DNA from: Hanleya hanleyi
Lineage: Eukaryota; Mollusca; Polyplacophora; Lepidopleurida; Hanleyidae
Length of the DNA: 64,000 bases
Direction: 5' to 3'
Assembly (NCBI GenBank): GCA_036873755.1
Contig: JAVTVY010019617.1
Coordinates: 1-64,000, forward strand
Positions 57,661 to 64,000 of the stretch are shown piece by piece. The notes below the pieces were generated by a model that saw nothing but the letters and a program-made list of their open reading frames with translations, was not told the DNA's origin and ran no database searches. The stretch's first letter is position 1. Each line of letters begins with the position of its first letter. A program made the position numbers and the translations under genes.

Positions 57661-57959
57661 ATCACCAAATTTAGAAAGTGGGCGAGATGCAACATCTCCT
57701 GGCATATTATCTGCACAGCAAATTTGACAAGAATCTGAAAGCGTTCTCAATATGTTGCCTGGAAACGAAATTTAGACTTTGCCACCAGGTGGTGTCACCT
57801 GTAAGTGCAAGTGATCGAAACGCAATCCCTAGCAACATCTCCTGGCATGGTACATGCATTCCAAATTTGAGAAGAATCCGAGGAGCAGTTCTCAAGTTAT
57901 TGCCTGGAAACGAATTTCGGATTTTGCCACCGTATCGTATCGTTCGTAAATTCTTCCTT

Positions 57960-58165
57960 TACATAGGAGCACCTCCTTGCGGAGTACATATTTATTATTA
58001 TACAATCAATTGGAACCACTCAATATTTTTTATAGCTCGACTATCGTGCTGTGAAGTGAACATTTATTATACAATTCTACAATTGGACGAACTACTATCC
58101 TGAAAGTACATTAATACAATTCTACAATTTGGACGAACTACCATCCTGAAAGTGCTGTGATAGTC
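57960..58165 (-). repeat. Dispersed repeat, inverted partner of 46700-46910
   Basis: Reverse complement of 46700-46910, inserted in the 140 bp array. Confidence 0.8.
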
Positions 58166-59079
58166 TAACCATGTGAGCTTCCTAGCGGTGTATGCGATGT
58201 ACTACTGTGAGTGAATTTATATAGCGGTCACTGAAAGACACCCAGGTACTTTATTCCCCAAGTGCCTCCGCTGGCGAAGGTCTAGCGTAGCAACTAGTTC
58301 CACCATCAGTCCATTTTACCCTGGACACTGAATCAGCCCAGCGCCTTGTGAATAGGCGAGTATATATGTAAGCGGTCACTGGCGAGGCGCGAACCCACGC
58401 CAGCTGTAGCACTCCGGGTCAGAACCAGGTTGCGTCGCCTGTGAGCAGAAGTGGGTAAAACGCAATCCCAAGCTACATCTCATAGCAAGGTATACGCATA
58501 CCAAATTTGGGAAGAATCTGATGAGTGGTTCTGAAGTTATTACTCGGAAACCAAATTTAGAATTTGCCACCTCAATTCGTGAAAGTGGGCGAAACTCAAT
58601 CCCAAGCGACCGCTCATATTACATGTATGCATACAAAATTTGAGAAGAATCTGATGAGCGTTTCTCAAGTTATTGCCCGGAAACAAATTTCGGATTTTGC
58701 CAACAGGTGGCGCCACCAGCAGAAGTGGGTGTAACGCAATCCGAAACAACATCTCCTAGCAAGGTATATGCATACCAAATTAGAGAAGGATCCGATCGTT
58801 AGTTCTCAAATTATTGCCTGGAAGCCAAATTTGTATGTTGCTGCCAAGGGGCGCCACCTGTACGCACAAGTGGACGAAACTCAATTCCAAGTGACATATT
58901 ATATGGCATGGAATATGCATACAAAATTTGAGAAGAATCCGATGAGCGTTTCTCAAGTTATTACATGGAAATATAGGATATTTCAGAGTGACGAAGCGTT
59001 TCAAAGTTATTGCTTATCTAACGGAGTGGATCCCAGTAGCTTCAGGCAGATATTGCTGAAACGCAACCAATCAACATCT

Positions 59080-59275
59080 TGTCTGCCTTGTGCGCTGTCC
59101 TTGTGTTATCGGGTGGATGGAGGGTTAGTGGTTCCATGCTGTTTCAAAGATTTCTTCTTTGAAGTAGCAGGAACACAACTGGGCTGGGTGATGCTTAGTT
59201 GGTTCGTCGTGATATAGCTGAAATATTGTTGAAAGCGACGTTAAATTCTGTTCACTCACTAACTCACTTGTCACA
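59080..59275 (+). mobile_element. Molluscan SINE-like element, copy 2
   Basis: Shares with 54640-54970 the hairpin TTTCAAAGATTTCTTCTTTG, the CACAACTGGGCTGGG phrase, GCGACGTTAAATTC and the CACTCACT tail. It is inserted within the 140 bp tandem array. Confidence 0.75.
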
Positions 59276-59560
59276 AGTGATGCATATACCAAATTTCGGA
59301 GGACTCCAACCAAGCGTTTGGAAGTTATCGCTTGCGAAGAATTTGAACGGTAATCCACGGACATCCATGGACATGAGGAAGCGAGAATCAGTGGCGACAC
59401 CTTCGGGCAGATGCTGAAATGCAATACCAACTGGCGTCTTGTCGCAAGGAATGCGTATGCCGAATTTCGGAAGAATCCAACAAAGCGTTTGGAAGTTAAA
59501 TCAGAGTTAAATTCAAATAGACATCCACGGAAGTACACGGACATACACGGACACAAAGAA

Positions 59561-61090
59561 GTAAGAACCATTTAAATTTCCCGGTCGCGTTGCGGCGGGA
59601 ACCAAAGATCACATGGCTCTTATAGCACCGGCTTGAGGGTTATTGGATACAAATATTTCAGAGCCATGATGTAGTGGCTCTATCAAGTCATGTGTTAAAA
59701 ATAATGATGAACTATATGACCGCCAGATAGTTAAAAAAAAAGACTCACACGAGGGAGTATTTATTGAATGCTAGTTAACAGAAAAATACCTCTGAGGTCC
59801 GACGCCGACCAAGCGCTTCATTCTCCACCATGTTTTCCGTGGAGTTTGATGGTACACTGTACACAAACATTGGTTTAAATTATAGTAGTATGTCATATTG
59901 TATCTTGTCTCGGATTAACACAGATATGATGGCGGAATAAAAGCAAAATAATGGTAGAATTAGAGTTTTTAAATATATTTTCAGTTAAAAGAGGAATAAT
60001 TTGGATTCATCTACGCACAATCTAAAATATGTGGGTCACCAGTTTACTCATGCCGCAAATGCCCCAAACCATTTTTTTTATGTTTTCCTATGTTTTCCCC
60101 CAAAATTGTGCATGGGAACGATGAATCTTTAACACTTGTGTCAATAACATCGAGCACTTATTACACGTTTTAGCACGGTTATGTGAAATCAACATCCGTC
60201 AAGTGCACGTGTTCATTGGGAGATTTCATTTCACAAGTCAGATTTCATACAATTAACAATCGAATAAAACAAACTAATAAATTACAAGACGAAAGTTTAA
60301 CTGTTGTTTCCATCGTGAAGTTGATTAATAAAGCGACGCAAATAGACATATATATCCACGTAATTTCCACACAGCTGACAGTATCACTCTCCATTTGAGA
60401 GACCACAATTACTCGCCCACTGGAGCATCAGTGGACGAGTGTTTTCAAGAAAGGGGAGAAAGGTTGTCAAAGTTTAAAATATGTTTTCATAGTGGGGAAA
60501 AGTTTTGCCCTTGCCCTAAAATATAAACTTTCCCACACCAACCGTGCGTAAAATAACCATTGAGCACGCCTATGGAAAACATAATTTCTTAAATATATAC
60601 TTTCAGTACACCAAAGATTATATTGTTCATTCGAAATTGATTTTTTTCGTTATTTGAAATGTATCAGAGCCTGTGCCTGATGAGTTAGTCTCTCCCTCAA
60701 AAGGATCTTTCCATCTTTATCAGTAAAGAACTTTCCCATATTAATTCCATGCCTTGATGGAATATAATAGCCGTGCTAATTAGATCGATAATAAATAGAA
60801 ACACTGATGACTGATTTTACGCATATTTAGGTATTGGAATTTAATTGAATCAACCTTTTATAATACCATTTTATTTTTAGTTAACAACTGATGAGCGTTT
60901 CATCCTCAAAAGTTCTCTTACCAAGAGCAGAGTGCATATTTCTAAATGTTCATGCATAATTGAACTTTTTCGTTTAGAAATCATGTCTGCCGTATTAATC
61001 AAGTTTTAAGCAATATCTACACAAGAGGTAACATTTAAATGTCACGAACGCGTTATAATGGCTTTCTGAAATATCGTATTGTCATATTGC
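59561..61090. other. Unassigned AT-rich region
   Basis: No supported gene, RNA or repeat. Confidence 0.4.
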
Positions 61091-61099
61091 TGTTTCAAT

Positions 61100-61350
61100 A
61101 GACAAGCCCCGTGGCTTCCGGGGGTTGACCTGGGATGTCGTTGTGCACAACGCAGGTCATGGTAAGAATAGGCCTCAGCTCCCCAGAGAGCTTGTCGTAA
61201 GAGGCGACTAACTGAGGCACCCTTGGGATTCCAGGGTGTGAAAAGGAATAGGACCCCACCCGTGTGGTTCCCGAGTGTGAAAAGGAATAGGACCCAACGT
61301 GGTGATATGACTGAAATATGTTGAAAGCGACGTTAAATCATATTCAGGCA
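61100..61350 (+). mobile_element. Molluscan SINE with GTAAGAGGCGACTAAC domain
   Basis: It carries GAGCTTGTCGTAAGAGGCGA, a phrase common in molluscan SINEs, a local duplication of GTGTGAAAAGGAATAGGACC, and ends ATATGTTGAAAGCGACGTTA followed by a short tail. Confidence 0.75.
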
Positions 61351-61609
61351 ATCACTCCTCGAAATAATTTCGGAGTCCCAGAGAGGTTACTCCATTATAG
61401 TTATAGTGATTGACAAGTGTGCTGATGTGATTGACAGAGAATTTGCATTTTCCAATAGACTATTGTCTTATTGCAAAAAACATTGTTATAGCTGTCGACA
61501 CGAATGATTCGAAGCAAGTCTCCGTGATCAATAGTAACTCACCCAGTTGATCATATCACCGACACATGAGAAAGAGGCGAATGCGCATTCTGGAAATGCC
61601 CTTTTTCGA

Positions 61610-62100
61610 CTAATCATGTCCACCGATCAACGCGAACAGCACCCCTGTCACGCTAGGAGCTTCTATTCGACACCCTGCACGACCCATTAGGGCCATGGAT
61701 CGCACATCTATCATCTACACACACCCAACGCACCCCGAAAACGCCATTGCTCAGCTACTGCTCGACAGCGCATTTGTACCATGTCGTCACCAACCAACGT
61801 GGACAGCATACCAGTCTTAGTCTACATTGATCGGTGATGTCAAGGTACGCATGCACTGTCGAGCAGTAGAGAAAAGGCAGTTTTTGGCAATAGATTGCCC
61901 ACCCTTGCTTCAAATCAGCAGCGCAGGGTGTCGTATTAAAGCTCTCGTAGCTCTTTAGACGACGAAACGGTCTTTCTCTGCTACTACTCGATTGCGCTTT
62001 TGGACCATGTCATCGATCAACGTGGACAGCACCCCAGTCTAAGTCTAAAACACGGAAGATTGAATACTACACCCTGCATGTCCCACTTGGAGAAAGGAAT
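61610..62100. repeat. Diverged direct repeats, about 200 bp spacing
   Basis: CGATCAACGTGGACAGCA-type blocks occur near 61624, 61795 and 62014, with CTACTGCTCGACAGCGC nearby and an inverted CTGTCGAGCAGTAG at about 61857. Confidence 0.6.
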
Positions 62101-62351
62101 ACCATGCACTAGATCGCCCAGACACACCTATGCGCAGCCACATTTGCCCTTTGTCTACTACTCCGTGACTGCCCATGCATACCGTGGCGCCACCGGTTCA
62201 CATGGCGAGCTGATGTCACATCAGGCTTTGATACCCCTTCAGTCACACGCTACAGCTTAAGTCAGATCGATAGAAGCCTCACCCCGTACCTTATACTCCA
62301 CAAGATTCCCGTACCTTATACTCCACCAATCTGATTAAAACTCAGTCTTAA

Positions 62352-63033
62352 AAACCGCTCCTCTATCTGACATGTCGCTGATTAAGATCTGGGACAGTCC
62401 CTATCTTAAATCTGTCGCGCATGTCAGACTGGCGACCAATCACAGTCCAACTTCGACAGGCGAAATGGTGCCTATATTCAGTGGCGGCGAAGTTCAAGGC
62501 GAGATCGAAAATTATGGTGTGACATGAATTTGACTTGCCCGCATTAAAACAGGAGCAACTGTAGATGCTTTCTTGCATGCTACGTAAAAGACACTCTATA
62601 GCCGTTCCTCCTACCAGCTACGAAAAATCTTTATGTTGCCGAGTGTACGGAGGAGGCGCAGAAAAGGCCAATCCATGCAGGCGGCTGACGAAGTTCTTGC
62701 TCTCGACTCCAGTCCATGAGCAATCACCGGAGATTATTATTTGCTCCCCGTTGCTCTCTTCAATGACAGACCAGGTGAAAAGATCAAGGGATATATTTCT
62801 TGCACTGCTGGATATGTAGGTACGGTTATTTTGTTTCATAAAATGAGTTCATAACTGCATCGCAACAACAACGTTAATATTAGGAGAGAATCCGACACGC
62901 TATACTACGAGGCGTCTCATTGGGGGACTATTTGATCCGGAAACTATTTGATTCGGAGTTCATCTGACGGATTTGTTATAGGGACTGTCCCAGATCTAAA
63001 TTAGCGAAATGTCCGACAGAGGAGCGGTTATTG
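62352..63033. repeat. Inverted repeat pair, 55 bp arms, about 0.57 kb apart
   Basis: AACCGCTCCTCTATCTGACA through CTGGGACAGTCCCTA at 62352-62405 is inverted at 62978-63033. Possibly TIRs of a small element. An 84-codon + frame inside (62565-62819) has no recognised domain. Confidence 0.65.
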
Positions 63034-64000
63034 ACTCGACAACTGCTCCCGTAATATAGTTTCCACGCAGTGAAGTATGGAAATTATATAAAGATGCTCC
63101 AGATTATGGAAAATGAACTCTAGAATTCAAAATCTCTCCGAAGGGGAAAGGGGGGGGGGGGAGAGGGCATGTCAGCCAAATCATCTCCTTACGCCACTGT
63201 CTATATCAAATTATATTTGAAATATGAAAAATATATATATTTACATTCATCTTTTACATAAATTTAGTTAATGAGACTGCCAATTGAGTTTAAAGCAGTT
63301 AATTATATAAGAACCCCAAATGCAATTAATCTACAGGTGTCAAACCGGACTGATAAAGTATAATATACAGACAAGTTCGCCTGAGAAGTACAGGAATATG
63401 ACACTATTGAAAATAATGGTTGATATTTCCACCTACACGTGGAAAATAGTGGTCCAGTACTATATTGTTTGACACTTGTATATGTATTTGACGCCGCATA
63501 GTTTCCTCTATTATCAAAATCTACATCTGGCATATACAGGTATTCTTCTAATTTGCCAAACAAATAGTTTTCTGTCACTTGTCATGAATTGAAATACCTC
63601 AACATAACAAAGCAAAACTATCGGCGTAAGATCGCTGGCTCTCGTTTCACAGTTTTGTTCTTTTGTCCTTTATTGGTCAACGCCAACAATAGACCATTCA
63701 TTTGCGCTTGGGCCTTGTGCATGCATATGGCACAAGTCAGAAGTTTACCCGTGTTTGTGGCATGCAGCAATGCATGTTTTGTAACATGTGTAATTTGCCT
63801 GTGAGACTCAAATCGAACAAATTTTCAAGAGACGACGAGAGATGCATGGAACTGTTATAAGCAGGCTATATGGTAAGGAGAAATTATTTGCAATAGAAAC
63901 GTCAAGATACTTCAGTTGTAGCATTTTTTTGTGAAATTATCCTCGAATATAATGGGGAAATACTAACTTGGTACCGAACAACAGAGAAATTTGTAATTCC
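63034..64000. other. Unassigned right edge
   Basis: No supported feature; a G-rich run lies near 63150. Confidence 0.4.

Larger units (their letters stand above)
57675..59560 (+). repeat. Diverged tandem repeat, unit about 140 bp, about nine copies
   Basis: Units carry AAATTTGAGAAGAATCCGAT, TTCTCAAGTTATTGCCTGGA and TTTTGCCACCAGGTGGCGCC. The array is interrupted at 57955-58440 (including the dispersed repeat) and 59080-59275 (SINE). Open frames inside are artefacts. Confidence 0.85.

Noticed and set aside
58768..59217. 149-codon + frame
   Set aside because: Runs across 140 bp tandem repeat units into a SINE.

Overview
This 64 kb window is eukaryotic nuclear DNA, very probably from a mollusc. 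The evidence is intron-split genes with GT/AG boundaries, molluscan-style SINE tails (a GACGTTAAA core followed by CACTCACTCAC- or AACCAACCAACC-type ends at 54.9, 55.1, 59.2 and 61.3 kb), a CR1/Jockey-like LINE, and very many TIR and foldback elements. No bacterial or phage features were seen. Calls rest on reading the sequence and on recalled family knowledge; no database search was run.

The one intact conserved gene is DCPS, the scavenger mRNA decapping enzyme. It has four exons between 47672 and 53884 on the + strand and predicts 336 aa with its histidine-triad motif. A second, largely intact gene on the - strand (25791-27826, two exons) encodes a protein with ten C2H2 zinc fingers and decayed extra fingers downstream. 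Broken or doubtful genes are a multi-exon gene with in-frame stops inside a 6.1 kb transposon (6.8-8.6 kb), a repeat-rich acidic gene at 13.8-14.8 kb, a truncated LINE reverse transcriptase at 31.1-32.4 kb, and a possible - strand gene near 44.2-44.6 kb.

Layout: 1-5762 is a tandem array of a 1.71 kb unit. 6174-12296 is one TIR element with TA target duplication, minisatellite ends and a degraded gene, itself hit by a 738 bp hAT-like element. 12.3-13.2 kb is a MITE built from palindromic ACACTATCTTA repeats, and a relative sits in DCPS intron 3. 13.8-28.6 kb holds the acidic pseudogene, a SINE, two copies of a duplicated gene-upstream segment, and the zinc-finger gene. 28.7-32.4 kb holds a MITE, nuclear-receptor-half-site-like repeats, a foldback element with 9 bp TSD, and the LINE. 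32.6-41.6 kb is a giant foldback element of about 9 kb whose core is two head-to-head minisatellite arrays. 42-47.4 kb is mostly unassigned with small repeats. 47.6-54.3 kb is DCPS with several foldback insertions. 54.6-64 kb is SINEs, tandem repeats and unassigned DNA.

The most unusual items are the giant minisatellite-armed foldback, the 6.1 kb gene-bearing TIR element, and the hairpin insertions placed at functional points of DCPS (next to the exon 1 splice donor and in the 3' UTR).
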